Assembly (NCBI GenBank): GCA_028280805.1
Contig: JANQLB010000134.1
Coordinates: forward strand, 1 to 64,000
DNA: 64,000 bases
Direction of reading: 5' to 3'
Origin: Tissierellales bacterium
Lineage (GTDB): Bacteria > Bacillota > Clostridia > Tissierellales > VENL01
The notes beneath the pieces are model-generated. The model ran no database searches. It saw nothing but the letters and a program-made list of their open reading frames with translations, and was not told where the DNA came from. This document shows, one piece after another, positions 25,952-34,216 of the stretch. Positions within the stretch are counted from its first letter, which is position 1; every line of letters starts with the position of its first letter. The translations under genes and the position numbers were made by a program.

Positions 25952-27343
25952 GTGATTACAGGTGAATTTGTACTTGGAATTCCTGTGAACGTTTTTTATC
26001 TAGTTGCATTATTAGCAGTTATAACTATCTTATTTGTTTTACTGAAACGTCCTATATACGAAGCTATGTTTGTTGGTTATGTAGTGACAGTAATAATGAC
26101 AGGCAGGTATGATCTATTTATTAAAAATCTTATAAAACCTTCTACAAGTACACTATTTTATGCAATTGTCGCATTTCTAATGTTAGCACACATATTTTCT
26201 GAAACTAAGGTTGTAAATAAGGTAATAGATATAATTCTGTCATTAGTAGGACGTTTTCGAGGTGGTGCGGGCTTTGTAAGTCTTATTGCATCAACCTTTA
26301 TGGCTTCTTTATCTGGTACAGGTCCGGGTAATGTTGCTGCAACGGGAGTATTTACAATACCTACAATGATTAAAACAAAATTTCCCAGACCTTTGGCTGC
26401 TACCGTTGAGATGTCTGCTAGTTCATTAGGACCAATGATACCGCCGTCGGGAACAATTTTATTAGTATTTGGTGTTTTAGATGTATTCTTACCTGAAGCA
26501 GATAAAATATCCCTTTCAACTTTCTGGATAGCAGTCTGGGGAGTAGGAATCTGGTTTGTTTTACAGCGTTTCCTTACTTTATTAGGATTCTGCTATTATT
26601 ATAAAGTTGATCCAATGACACCGGAAGAACTGCCTCCTCTTAAGAAAGCTTTTAAAGAAGGTTGGCCGGCGTTATTTATTCCGCTGATAATCTTTATACC
26701 TTTGTTAATAGATGCTAGATTCTCATTCTTAATAGCTAATCGGGTTGGAGCTGACGGATTAAAGGCATTCTCTAAAACAATTCTTCTATTTACACCGGGT
26801 TTAGCATTTTTATTTGCATTATATCTTGGACGTAAAGAAATTAAAGGTGGACTTAAAATACCTAATATATTTAATATATTAAAAAAGAGTTTTGGAGGTA
26901 TAACACCTGTAGCTGCTACAGTTTACTTTGCTTACGCAATAGCTTATATATACAGAGATATGGGAATGACGGATGCTGTATCCGAATGGATACTAGGATT
27001 TGGAATGTCCAAAGTAGCTTTAATTATATTTATACCACTATTTACAGCATTTTTAGGCATGGTACTTCCCGGTTCATCACAAATTGCAATTTTTGGAGCA
27101 ACGTTCCTTACTATATTTGCAGCGGTAGGTATTAATCCAATTTTAGGTGCTGCTATGCTACCGGCAATAACCGGAGCAATGGAAGGTATGACTCCTCCAT
27201 TAGCACTTTCAATGTACGCGGCAATGGGTATATCAAAATCCGGCTTTATAGAGACCTCTAAACTAGCTTTCATTTGGATAGGGCTGCATCTACTAATAAC
27301 AATATTGATCTTTGCAGGAATTCTTCCTGTATTTGGTATATAG
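25952..27343 (+). CDS. TRAP transporter large permease (DctM-like)
   Basis: A 463-residue membrane protein with about twelve helices. The segment SGTGPGNVAATGVFTIP, then EMSASSLGPMIPPSGT, and the second-half GSSQIAIFGATF and TPPLALSMYAAMG fit the DctM/TRAP large permease fold, which drives solute uptake with a sodium gradient. No periplasmic binding protein gene is near, unusual for a TRAP system. The GTG start lies seven bases after GGAG. It is followed by a small membrane protein, and is under a sigma-54 promoter controlled, by inference, by the neighbouring two-component system. Confidence 0.8.
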   Translation: MITGEFVLGIPVNVFYLVALLAVITILFVLLKRPIYEAMFVGYVVTVIMTGRYDLFIKNLIKPSTSTLFYAIVAFLMLAHIFSETKVVNKVIDIILSLVGRFRGGAGFVSLIASTFMASLSGTGPGNVAATGVFTIPTMIKTKFPRPLAATVEMSASSLGPMIPPSGTILLVFGVLDVFLPEADKISLSTFWIAVWGVGIWFVLQRFLTLLGFCYYYKVDPMTPEELPPLKKAFKEGWPALFIPLIIFIPLLIDARFSFLIANRVGADGLKAFSKTILLFTPGLAFLFALYLGRKEIKGGLKIPNIFNILKKSFGGITPVAATVYFAYAIAYIYRDMGMTDAVSEWILGFGMSKVALIIFIPLFTAFLGMVLPGSSQIAIFGATFLTIFAAVGINPILGAAMLPAITGAMEGMTPPLALSMYAAMGISKSGFIETSKLAFIWIGLHLLITILIFAGILPVFGI

Positions 27344-27355
27344 GAGGTGTCATAA

Positions 27356-27637
27356 GTGAAGGAAAAATTAGAAAAGTTTGTTACTAATGTCTTTGGTGTT
27401 TTTGTATCAATTGCAGTTATGGGTGGAATTATTGTGTTTCTAACATACGTAATAGGAATTATAATTGGAGGAGAATCAGGAACAGCACTTATGGTAACTG
27501 CATGGAAAGAGTGGACACCTTATTTTATAAAATCAGCAGCTATTGCAGTTTTAGCAGGCTTGATTCTATTTTACATCACCAAGAATCATACCTTATCATT
27601 AAAACAGGAGAAGAATGACACTGAAACAGAAATATAA
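27356..27637 (+). CDS. Small two-helix membrane protein of the TRAP-type operon
   Basis: A 93-residue protein with two membrane helices (VSIAVMGGIIVFLTYVIGII and IKSAAIAVLAGLILFYI) and charged ends. It starts with GTG eight bases after AGGAGG, 12 bases downstream of the large permease. Its position suggests a subunit doing the job of the DctQ small permease, but it is shorter (DctQ has four helices) and I recognise no family. Confidence 0.7.
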   Translation: MKEKLEKFVTNVFGVFVSIAVMGGIIVFLTYVIGIIIGGESGTALMVTAWKEWTPYFIKSAAIAVLAGLILFYITKNHTLSLKQEKNDTETEI

Positions 27638-27674
27638 TCTAAAGGGGCGGTAATTTACCGCCCCTTTAGATTAT
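27634..27674 (+). terminator. Strong terminator after the TRAP-type operon
   Basis: Perfect 20-base arms (ATAATCTAAAGGGGCGGTAA and complement) separated by one base, overlapping the stop codon. GC-rich for this genome. Confidence 0.85.
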
Positions 27675-27723
27675 ATGTTTAAAAAAATTAACTTTTAGGA
27701 TAAAATATAATTATAAGGTAATA

Positions 27724-27791
27724 TTTATTCGAAAGCTTACAATTCTAATACTCCTGCACTTACACCAAATTGAAAATTTGGTTAATTGCAG
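27724..27791 (+). repeat. Copy 2 of the 30-base leader element with an added hairpin
   Basis: Bases 27724-27753 match 25160-25189 at 28 of 30 positions. Next come CTGCA (27754-27758) pairing with TGCAG (27787-27791), and inside it ACCAAATT-GAA-AATTTGGT. GAACTA follows, as in copy 1. It lies 85 bases before the kinase start, on the same strand, and may be a structured RNA or a shared regulator site. Confidence 0.6.
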
Positions 27792-27838
27792 CGAACTAAA
27801 TCTTACTTTATAAAAATTAAAATTAGGTAGTGATAATA

Positions 27839-29440
27839 ATGGTTACAAAAGACCCTCATATTATTAATTTGGATTTTCTAATGAGTACTATAAATTCAAT
27901 GAATAAATCAAAAAATTTTCAATCTACTTCTAAAATTATCTTTGATTTTGTAGAAAAATTAGTGCCATGCAATATGACAGTAATTTATAAAATTAATAAA
28001 GAACGCAAAGACCTTGAGGTAGTTTCATGTAGAGGCTCTGATGTAAATAAGATGAAAAAACGAGTTGCTTTTAAAATAGGAGAAGGATGTGTAGGTTGGG
28101 TAGCTAAAGAAAAAAAAGCTCTCATAATAGAAGATGTAATGGATTCTAATGAAATTCAAGTTAGACAGTTTTATGATGAAGATCCAATAATACGTTCATT
28201 CTTAGCTGTTCCTTTAATTGTTGAAAATAGACTCGTTGGTATTTTAAGCGTATCATATTCAAAACCATACGATTATAAAGAAAATGATGTAGAGATGATT
28301 ACAATAATAGCATCTCAAGGAGCTTCACTCTTAGAGCTAAATAATAAAGTAAATGAAGCAGAAAGATTTTCGAGCCATATATTAGAAAACATTAACAGTG
28401 GTGTGATAGCAATTGATGAGAAATACAATATTGTTGTATTTAATAAAGCGGCAGAAAAGATAACGGGATATACTGCCACAGAGGTAGTAGGCAAAAATAT
28501 ACTAGATAATCCAATGAAATTAAATAAAGATGACTGGCATATTGTAGAAAGCTATGAAAGTGAAGAAATTTTTTTTGAACGACCTGCATATTTAATTAGA
28601 AAAGACAAACAAAAAGTAAGCATTGTATTAAGTACTTCAATACTTTGGAATGAAAACGGTAAGAAAAAAGGAAGTATAACTATTTTTCGTGACAATACAC
28701 AAATTGAACAGCTTCAGCATCAGATTATGAGAACTGAAAAACTTGCAGTTGTAGGTAGACTTACAGCAGGCATAGCTCATGAAATTAGAAATCCTCTTTT
28801 ACCTATAAGAACTTCTACGCAGCTTTTACTAAGTAAAGTTGATGACCAGGTGTTGGATAGTGATAGTATAAAACTAATAAATATTATTAATGAAGAAAGT
28901 GAAAGATTAAACCGCTTTTTAGACCAGCTTGTAGGACAAAACAGCAATAAAAGTGCAATAGAAGAAAAAACGTTACTTCAAGAGGTAGTTAAGGACGTAT
29001 TATTACTAATGAATCACAATCTTAATAAACACCATATACAGATTTATGTGAAATCTCCTGATGAAAATATCTGGATGCCTTTTTCAAAAGATCATCTTAA
29101 ACAGATATTTCTTAATTTGTTTTTTAACTCAATTGATGCAATTAATAGTAGTAACAAGGAAGTTAAAACTATAAAAATAGAAGCAGTAATAAATGAAGAT
29201 AAAGCTATTATTGAGTTTTCTGATAATGGAATTGGTATATCTAAATATAACCTAAATAAGATTATGGACCCTTTCTACACCACTAAAGAAAATGGTACGG
29301 GCTTAGGTCTTTCAATTGTTAATAGAATTATAGATAACATTGGAGGAAAAGTTTTGATAGATAGTGAAATTGGTGTAGGAACAAAGTTTACTTTAATTTT
29401 ACCTATATTGCAATTTCAGGAGGATACTAAAAATGACTAA
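27839..29440 (+). CDS. Sensor histidine kinase with GAF and PAS domains (NtrB-like)
   Basis: A soluble kinase of about 533 residues with no membrane segment: GAF domain (about residues 15-165, with FKIGEGCVGWVAKEKKALII), PAS domain (about 175-285, with IDEKYNIVVFNKAAEKITGY), HisKA with phosphorylated His in AHEIRNPLLPIRTS, and ATPase with N, G1 (SDNGIGI) and G2 (GTGLGLSI) boxes. ATG 27839 is preferred over GTG 27830 because AGGTAG lies upstream of it. It overlaps the sigma-54 activator gene by eight bases; together they form a two-component pair sensing a cytoplasmic signal. Confidence 0.93.
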   Translation: MVTKDPHIINLDFLMSTINSMNKSKNFQSTSKIIFDFVEKLVPCNMTVIYKINKERKDLEVVSCRGSDVNKMKKRVAFKIGEGCVGWVAKEKKALIIEDVMDSNEIQVRQFYDEDPIIRSFLAVPLIVENRLVGILSVSYSKPYDYKENDVEMITIIASQGASLLELNNKVNEAERFSSHILENINSGVIAIDEKYNIVVFNKAAEKITGYTATEVVGKNILDNPMKLNKDDWHIVESYESEEIFFERPAYLIRKDKQKVSIVLSTSILWNENGKKKGSITIFRDNTQIEQLQHQIMRTEKLAVVGRLTAGIAHEIRNPLLPIRTSTQLLLSKVDDQVLDSDSIKLINIINEESERLNRFLDQLVGQNSNKSAIEEKTLLQEVVKDVLLLMNHNLNKHHIQIYVKSPDENIWMPFSKDHLKQIFLNLFFNSIDAINSSNKEVKTIKIEAVINEDKAIIEFSDNGIGISKYNLNKIMDPFYTTKENGTGLGLSIVNRIIDNIGGKVLIDSEIGVGTKFTLILPILQFQEDTKND

Positions 29441-30797
29441 CAATGAATTTACTATATTATTGGTAGATGATGAAAAATCAATTAGAGAAACTTTAAAAAT
29501 GCTTTTAACTGACAATGGTTATAAAGTTGTTTTAGCAACAGACGGCTTTGAAGCATTAGATGTTTTAAAAAACCAGTTCATTGATATATTGATTACTGAT
29601 TTAAGAATGTCAAAAATGGATGGAATAGAATTAATGGAAAGAGCATTAAAAACAGACCCTTATTTAGGAGTGATATTTATATCTGCATATGCAGATATAA
29701 AGTGTGCCGTAAGTGCAATCAAACTTGGTGCTTTTGATTATATGCAGAAATCCTTTACTAATGACGAATTCTTAATCACAGTTGAAAATGCAGTTAAAAG
29801 AAAAAAATTATTAGAAGAAAATCGCCACTTAAAAAGAAAGTTAGAGAATAACTATGGATTTGGTCAAGTTATTGGAAAAAGCGATAAAATGCAGTTAATT
29901 TTTTCAATGATAGATAGGATAGCACAGAGTAAGGCAACAGTATTGTTAAGTGGAGAAAGCGGAGTTGGTAAAGAAGTTTTTGCAAAATTAATCCACGAAA
30001 GAAGTAAACGTAAAGATAAAAATTTTGTGGTTATTAACTGTGGTGCAATTCCTGAAAATCTAATTGAAAGCGAATTGTTCGGACATGAGAAAGGAGCATT
30101 TACAGGTGCTAATCAAACTAAAATCGGAAAGTTTGAGCAGGCAGACCAAGGAACTGTCTTTCTAGACGAAGTAGGAGAGCTGCCATTGTCAATGCAGGTT
30201 AAGTTTTTAAGAATTTTACAAGAAAAAGAATTCCAAAGAGTAGGGTCACTTGAGAGTATTAAAACCGATATAAGAATTATAGCTGCTACCAATAAAAATC
30301 TAATGCAAGAAGTGAAAAATGGTAATTTTAGAGAAGATATTTATTACAGGTTAAATGTAATCAATTTTGAAATACCTCCATTAAGAAAACGTAAAGAAGA
30401 TATTCCATTACTGGCAGAACATTTTTTAGAAAGTTTTACTACAGAATATAACAAAGATTTAAAAATAATTGAAATCGAGGCTTTAAGTGTTTTAGTAAAT
30501 TATCCATGGCTTGGAAATGTTAGAGAATTGAAAAACGCCATAGAACGAGCTGTAGTTGTTGCTGAAAAAAACGAAGAAATTCTAACTAAAAACCATATCC
30601 CGAAAGAAATTCTGGGAGAAGATAATGATATTCAGTATACAGCTAATGAAAAAATGACATTAAAGGAATTTGAAAAAATATTTATAACAAATACATTAAA
30701 GCAAACAAACGGAAATAAGACAAAGACTGCTGAAATCTTAGGAGTTAAAAGACAAACTTTATATAATAAGATAAAAGAATATGAAATAAAGATTTAA
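29433..30797 (+). CDS. NtrC-family sigma-54-dependent response regulator
   Basis: A 454-residue activator: receiver domain (phosphorylated Asp in ILITDLRMSKMDG), AAA+ domain with Walker A GESGVGKE and the sigma-54 contact loop GAFTGA (GHEKGAFTGANQ), and a C-terminal Fis-type helix-turn-helix (NGNKTKTAEILGVKRQTLYN). It acts with sigma-54 RNA polymerase at -24/-12 promoters, two of which lie on either side of this gene pair (25748 and 30931). It is the likely regulator of the TRAP-type and AtuA operons. Confidence 0.95.
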   Translation: MTNNEFTILLVDDEKSIRETLKMLLTDNGYKVVLATDGFEALDVLKNQFIDILITDLRMSKMDGIELMERALKTDPYLGVIFISAYADIKCAVSAIKLGAFDYMQKSFTNDEFLITVENAVKRKKLLEENRHLKRKLENNYGFGQVIGKSDKMQLIFSMIDRIAQSKATVLLSGESGVGKEVFAKLIHERSKRKDKNFVVINCGAIPENLIESELFGHEKGAFTGANQTKIGKFEQADQGTVFLDEVGELPLSMQVKFLRILQEKEFQRVGSLESIKTDIRIIAATNKNLMQEVKNGNFREDIYYRLNVINFEIPPLRKRKEDIPLLAEHFLESFTTEYNKDLKIIEIEALSVLVNYPWLGNVRELKNAIERAVVVAEKNEEILTKNHIPKEILGEDNDIQYTANEKMTLKEFEKIFITNTLKQTNGNKTKTAEILGVKRQTLYNKIKEYEIKI

Positions 30798-30839
30798 TTG
30801 TATATATAGTTTACATTCAACCATTAGAAACAATAAAAG

Positions 30840-30860
30840 TATGTCAAATATATTGGCATA
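30840..30860 (+). promoter_or_regulatory. Candidate activator site upstream of the AtuA operon
   Basis: TATGTCAA and TTGGCATA, separated by five A/T bases, form an imperfect palindrome (7 of 8 per arm) about 75 bases before the -24/-12 promoter, the usual place for an enhancer-binding protein site. Confidence 0.4.
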
Positions 30861-30930
30861 TTTTTTTTATTTACAGAAAAATTGTTTGAAATTGTGTACA
30901 TTAACTTATTTGATTTAGATTTATTCTACT

Positions 30931-30947
30931 TGGCATAGAATTTGCTT
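30931..30947 (+). promoter_or_regulatory. Sigma-54 (-24/-12) promoter of the AtuA operon
   Basis: TGGCAT-AGAAT-TTGCTT, preceded by a T (TTGGCAT), fits the -24/-12 consensus. It lies 40 bases upstream of the AtuA-family start. Confidence 0.85.
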
Positions 30948-30986
30948 TATATGTTATTGAAAGAAATTTTAAGGAGGTAATATAAA

Positions 30987-32372
30987 ATGGCCAAAAAAGA
31001 ATTAAGAATTATAAGCCCAAATGGACATTTAGGTTTTGCACCAACAAAGGAAGAAAGTTTTAAAATTGGTGCTGCAACTAAGCCAGATTATTATTGCTGT
31101 GACTCAGGAAGTGATGATATAGGACCCGGTCCATTAGGAGGAGATCACTGTGCAAGTCATAAAGAATGGCAAATTCATGATATTGAATTAATGCTGCTTG
31201 CTTCAAGAGAGCAGGGAGTACCCATGATTATAGGCTCGTCAGGAGACACTGGTTCAAACAGTAAAGTAGATATGTTTGTTGATATAATAATAGCACTTGC
31301 TAAAAAACATAATTTACCTAATTTTAAATTAGCATATTTTTATTCAGAAGTTGATAAAGAGTATCTTCGTAAGAAAATGAACAATGGAATAGCTGTAGAA
31401 GGACTGGATGGTAGGAGTAATTTTACAATAGAGGAGCTTGATAGGACTAATAGAATTGTAGCTGTAGCAGGTGTCCATCCATATATAAAAGCATTAGAAA
31501 TGGGTGCAGATGTAATAATCGGAGGACGTTCCAGCGATGCAGCGGTTTTTGCTGCTCCAGCAATTTTTGAAGGCTTTAATGAATCGCAAGCTTATTATCT
31601 AGGAAAGGTTTTAGAGTGTGCATCCTTTTGTGCAGAACCATATGGAGCTAAAGAAAGTGTAATAGGAACTATAACAAAAAATGATGTTAAGGTAACAGCT
31701 ATGCATCCGGATCAAAGATGTACAGTAGCCTCCGTAGCTGGACATGCAATGTATGAAAGAACCAACCCTTACTACGAATTTTTTGCTGGTGGTATGCTTG
31801 ACATGACTAATTGTGTCTATGAGCAATATGATGAAAAAACATGCAGAATAACAGGCTCTAAGTTTGTACCTATAGAAGGAAAAATTAAAGTCAAATTAGA
31901 AGGAGCTGCCAAAATAGGAGAAAGATATATTGGAATAGCTGGTATTAGAGACCCTTATACAATTAAGAATATTGATAAAGTTTTAGAGTGGTCTGTATCT
32001 CAGGTTGAAGAAAAATTTAAAGGAGTAGATTACAGATTAAATTACAGGCTGTTTGGTAAGAACGGAGTTATGGGAGATTTAGAGCCTGTAAAAGAAACTA
32101 AATCTCATGAACTCTGTGTAATAGTTGAAGGTGTAGCACCCACAAAAGAGATGGCAGAAGAAATTACAATGATCGGTACAAGACAGATATTCTATGCAAG
32201 ACTGCCGGAAGTTAAAGGAACAGCAGGAACAGCATCATTTGTTGTAGATGAAGTACTTCCTGCTACAGCTTCATATGAGTGGACTATGAACCATATTATA
32301 CCTGTAGATGATCCAATGGAATTATTCGACCTTAATGTAATTGAAGTTAAGAGTATGGGAGGGATTAGATGA
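30987..32372 (+). CDS. AtuA family protein (DUF1446)
   Basis: A 461-residue cytoplasmic protein of the family named for acyclic terpene utilisation; the reaction of most members is unknown. Recognisable parts are ISPNGHLGFAPTKEESF at the start, SGSDDIGPGPLGGD, and ADVIIGGRSSDAAVFAAPAI. The Asp/Gly/Cys-rich N-terminal segment with YYCCDSGSDD looks like a ligand or metal site. The ATG follows AGGAGG. It is followed with a four-base overlap by a DUF4387 gene, a pairing found widely, which suggests a two-subunit enzyme. A symporter follows, and sigma-54 control points to catabolism of an imported acid. Confidence 0.87.
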   Translation: MAKKELRIISPNGHLGFAPTKEESFKIGAATKPDYYCCDSGSDDIGPGPLGGDHCASHKEWQIHDIELMLLASREQGVPMIIGSSGDTGSNSKVDMFVDIIIALAKKHNLPNFKLAYFYSEVDKEYLRKKMNNGIAVEGLDGRSNFTIEELDRTNRIVAVAGVHPYIKALEMGADVIIGGRSSDAAVFAAPAIFEGFNESQAYYLGKVLECASFCAEPYGAKESVIGTITKNDVKVTAMHPDQRCTVASVAGHAMYERTNPYYEFFAGGMLDMTNCVYEQYDEKTCRITGSKFVPIEGKIKVKLEGAAKIGERYIGIAGIRDPYTIKNIDKVLEWSVSQVEEKFKGVDYRLNYRLFGKNGVMGDLEPVKETKSHELCVIVEGVAPTKEMAEEITMIGTRQIFYARLPEVKGTAGTASFVVDEVLPATASYEWTMNHIIPVDDPMELFDLNVIEVKSMGGIR

Positions 32373-32692
32373 AAACCAAAAAACTCGTTGATTTAGCAAA
32401 AACAATTAGAAGTAAAAACGCAGGAACAGATAAAATAACGTTTGATATAATATTTAGAGAAAAAGAAAATTATGAGCTTGTAAAAGCAAGTAAATGTTTA
32501 ACAAAACAAACAGTAGCTAAATTATATGGAATATCAGAAGAAAGAATTTGCGATTTCGTTGAGTATGATCCCGCATTTGCAATTAAGTTTACAATCTATA
32601 GAACTAAACCCAGCGGCAGCCCAGGAGAAGGAGACGTATTTGGATGTCAGCAATATCCCCCTTTATTAGATATTGAAATTCCAATTGGGTAA
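32369..32692 (+). CDS. DUF4387 protein, probable small subunit with AtuA
   Basis: A 107-residue protein of the DUF4387 family (LAKTIRSKNAGTDKITFDII, and SPGEGDVFGCQQYPPLLDIEI near the end). It overlaps the AtuA-family gene by four bases. Family knowledge is limited to this co-occurrence; a role as a small subunit of a hydro-lyase-like or other enzyme is a guess. A hairpin follows before the symporter gene. Confidence 0.82.
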   Translation: MKTKKLVDLAKTIRSKNAGTDKITFDIIFREKENYELVKASKCLTKQTVAKLYGISEERICDFVEYDPAFAIKFTIYRTKPSGSPGEGDVFGCQQYPPLLDIEIPIG

Positions 32693-32698
32693 TGAAAA

Positions 32699-32727
32699 AA
32701 GAAGGATATATTTAATGTATCCTTCTT
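32699..32727 (+). other. Intra-operon hairpin between DUF4387 and symporter genes
   Basis: AAGAAGGATA and TATCCTTCTT (10-base stem, 9-base loop) without a T-run. It may stabilise the upstream mRNA or act as a weak terminator. Confidence 0.5.
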
Positions 32728-32761
32728 ACCATATTTTCAAGATAAATAAGGAGGTTAAAGG

Positions 32762-34156
32762 ATGTCCATACAATTATGTATCATATTAATATATTTTGCA
32801 ATAACTGTGGCAATTGGTATCTATGCAAAAAAGAAATCGAACTCATCTAGTGCATTTCATGGAGCAGGATTAGGTATATTGATGTGTGTTGCCGCCGGAA
32901 CAGGTGAGTGGCTGGGAGGAACATCTACAACAGGTATTTCAGAATTTGGATTTTTGTTTGGTATATCTGGAGCATGGTATACTATTGCAAACGGTATTGG
33001 TGTAATTATACTCGCAATTTTTTTTGCTAAACTATACAGAAGCCTTGAAACAGTTACAGTTCCGGGAATAATTGAAAAGTTTATAGGCGTAGATGCAAGA
33101 ACTATTTCAAGTATATTATTAACATTTGTTATGATAGCTGTTGGTACTGCTCAGATAATAGCAGCAGGAACTCTTGGAGTTACAGTCCTAGGTCTTGACT
33201 ATACTACTTCTGTAATAGTTTTTGGTATAGGATTTATAATATATACTTTAGCCGGAGGAATGATAGCTGTTGGTTATACTAATATGCTTCACTTAGTTGC
33301 TATGTATGGAGGAGTTATACTGGCCATTATTTTAGTGAGCGGTGATGTTGGAGGAATATCAATTCTTAAATCTTCACTGCCGTCAGAACCTTACTTTAAT
33401 ATGGCGGGCATTGGACTTCCAAAAGTCTCTTCATGGGTTATTGCATCAATATTAGGAGCTTGTACAGCTCAAGCCGGTATACAGCCATTACTTGCTGCAA
33501 AAGATGTTAAAACTGCTAAAAAGGCAGCTTTTATAACTGCTTTTATTGTAGCTCCTTTTGGTATTCTTACTGCCCTGCTTGGAATGGCTGCAAGAGTTAA
33601 ATTTCCTGATTTAATTGATGCTAAACTTGCACTGCCAACACTTATGATGAATCTAAATCCTATTGCCGGGGGAATAGTTTTAGCCTCAATTATGGCTGCA
33701 ATACTATCAACAGTTTCTCCAATTATTCTTGCTTCCGGTACTATGATTACAAAAGATATTTATCAAAGAAAAATCAAACCTGACGCTACAGACAAGGAAA
33801 CTTTACTTATGTCAAGAATAACAACAGGCTTAGCTGGAATATTATGTATGTTATTGGCTTTAGCTATGTATGGAAGTACAACGATATTAGATATGGTTTA
33901 TTTTGCATATACATTAAGAGGCTCACTGTTCGTTGTTTTATTATTAGGAATCTATTGGAAAAAAACTTCGCAAAAGGGTGCCATCTGGTCTATGCTTTTA
34001 ACAGCAGTTGTTGGTTTTATATGGGTAGCATACAAAACACAAACCGGTCATTATCCTATTCATCCTATGATTACTGAAACTTATGCTTCAGTTATAGTTG
34101 CTCTTATAAGTACAGTAATGTTTAGTTATATGTTTAAAAAGAAAAATACTGCTTAA
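32762..34156 (+). CDS. Sodium:solute symporter (SSS family)
   Basis: A 464-residue transporter with about 13 membrane helices. Family marks are GTGEWLGGTSTTGISEFGF, YTLAGGMIAVGYTNMLH and SIMAAILSTVSPIILASGTM. It probably brings in the substrate of the AtuA/DUF4387 enzyme using sodium. The ATG follows AGGAGG. It is the last gene of the sigma-54 operon, ending at a bidirectional terminator. Confidence 0.9.
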   Translation: MSIQLCIILIYFAITVAIGIYAKKKSNSSSAFHGAGLGILMCVAAGTGEWLGGTSTTGISEFGFLFGISGAWYTIANGIGVIILAIFFAKLYRSLETVTVPGIIEKFIGVDARTISSILLTFVMIAVGTAQIIAAGTLGVTVLGLDYTTSVIVFGIGFIIYTLAGGMIAVGYTNMLHLVAMYGGVILAIILVSGDVGGISILKSSLPSEPYFNMAGIGLPKVSSWVIASILGACTAQAGIQPLLAAKDVKTAKKAAFITAFIVAPFGILTALLGMAARVKFPDLIDAKLALPTLMMNLNPIAGGIVLASIMAAILSTVSPIILASGTMITKDIYQRKIKPDATDKETLLMSRITTGLAGILCMLLALAMYGSTTILDMVYFAYTLRGSLFVVLLLGIYWKKTSQKGAIWSMLLTAVVGFIWVAYKTQTGHYPIHPMITETYASVIVALISTVMFSYMFKKKNTA

Positions 34157-34163
34157 AATATTT

Positions 34164-34189
34164 CAGACCAAGGTATTTACCTTGGTCTG
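34164..34189. terminator. Bidirectional terminator between symporter and PLP lyase genes
   Basis: CAGACCAAGGTA-TT-TACCTTGGTCTG, perfect 12-base arms between convergent genes. Confidence 0.85.
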
Positions 34190-34216
34190 TTTGAATTTCT
34201 AATGTTTTATTAAGCT

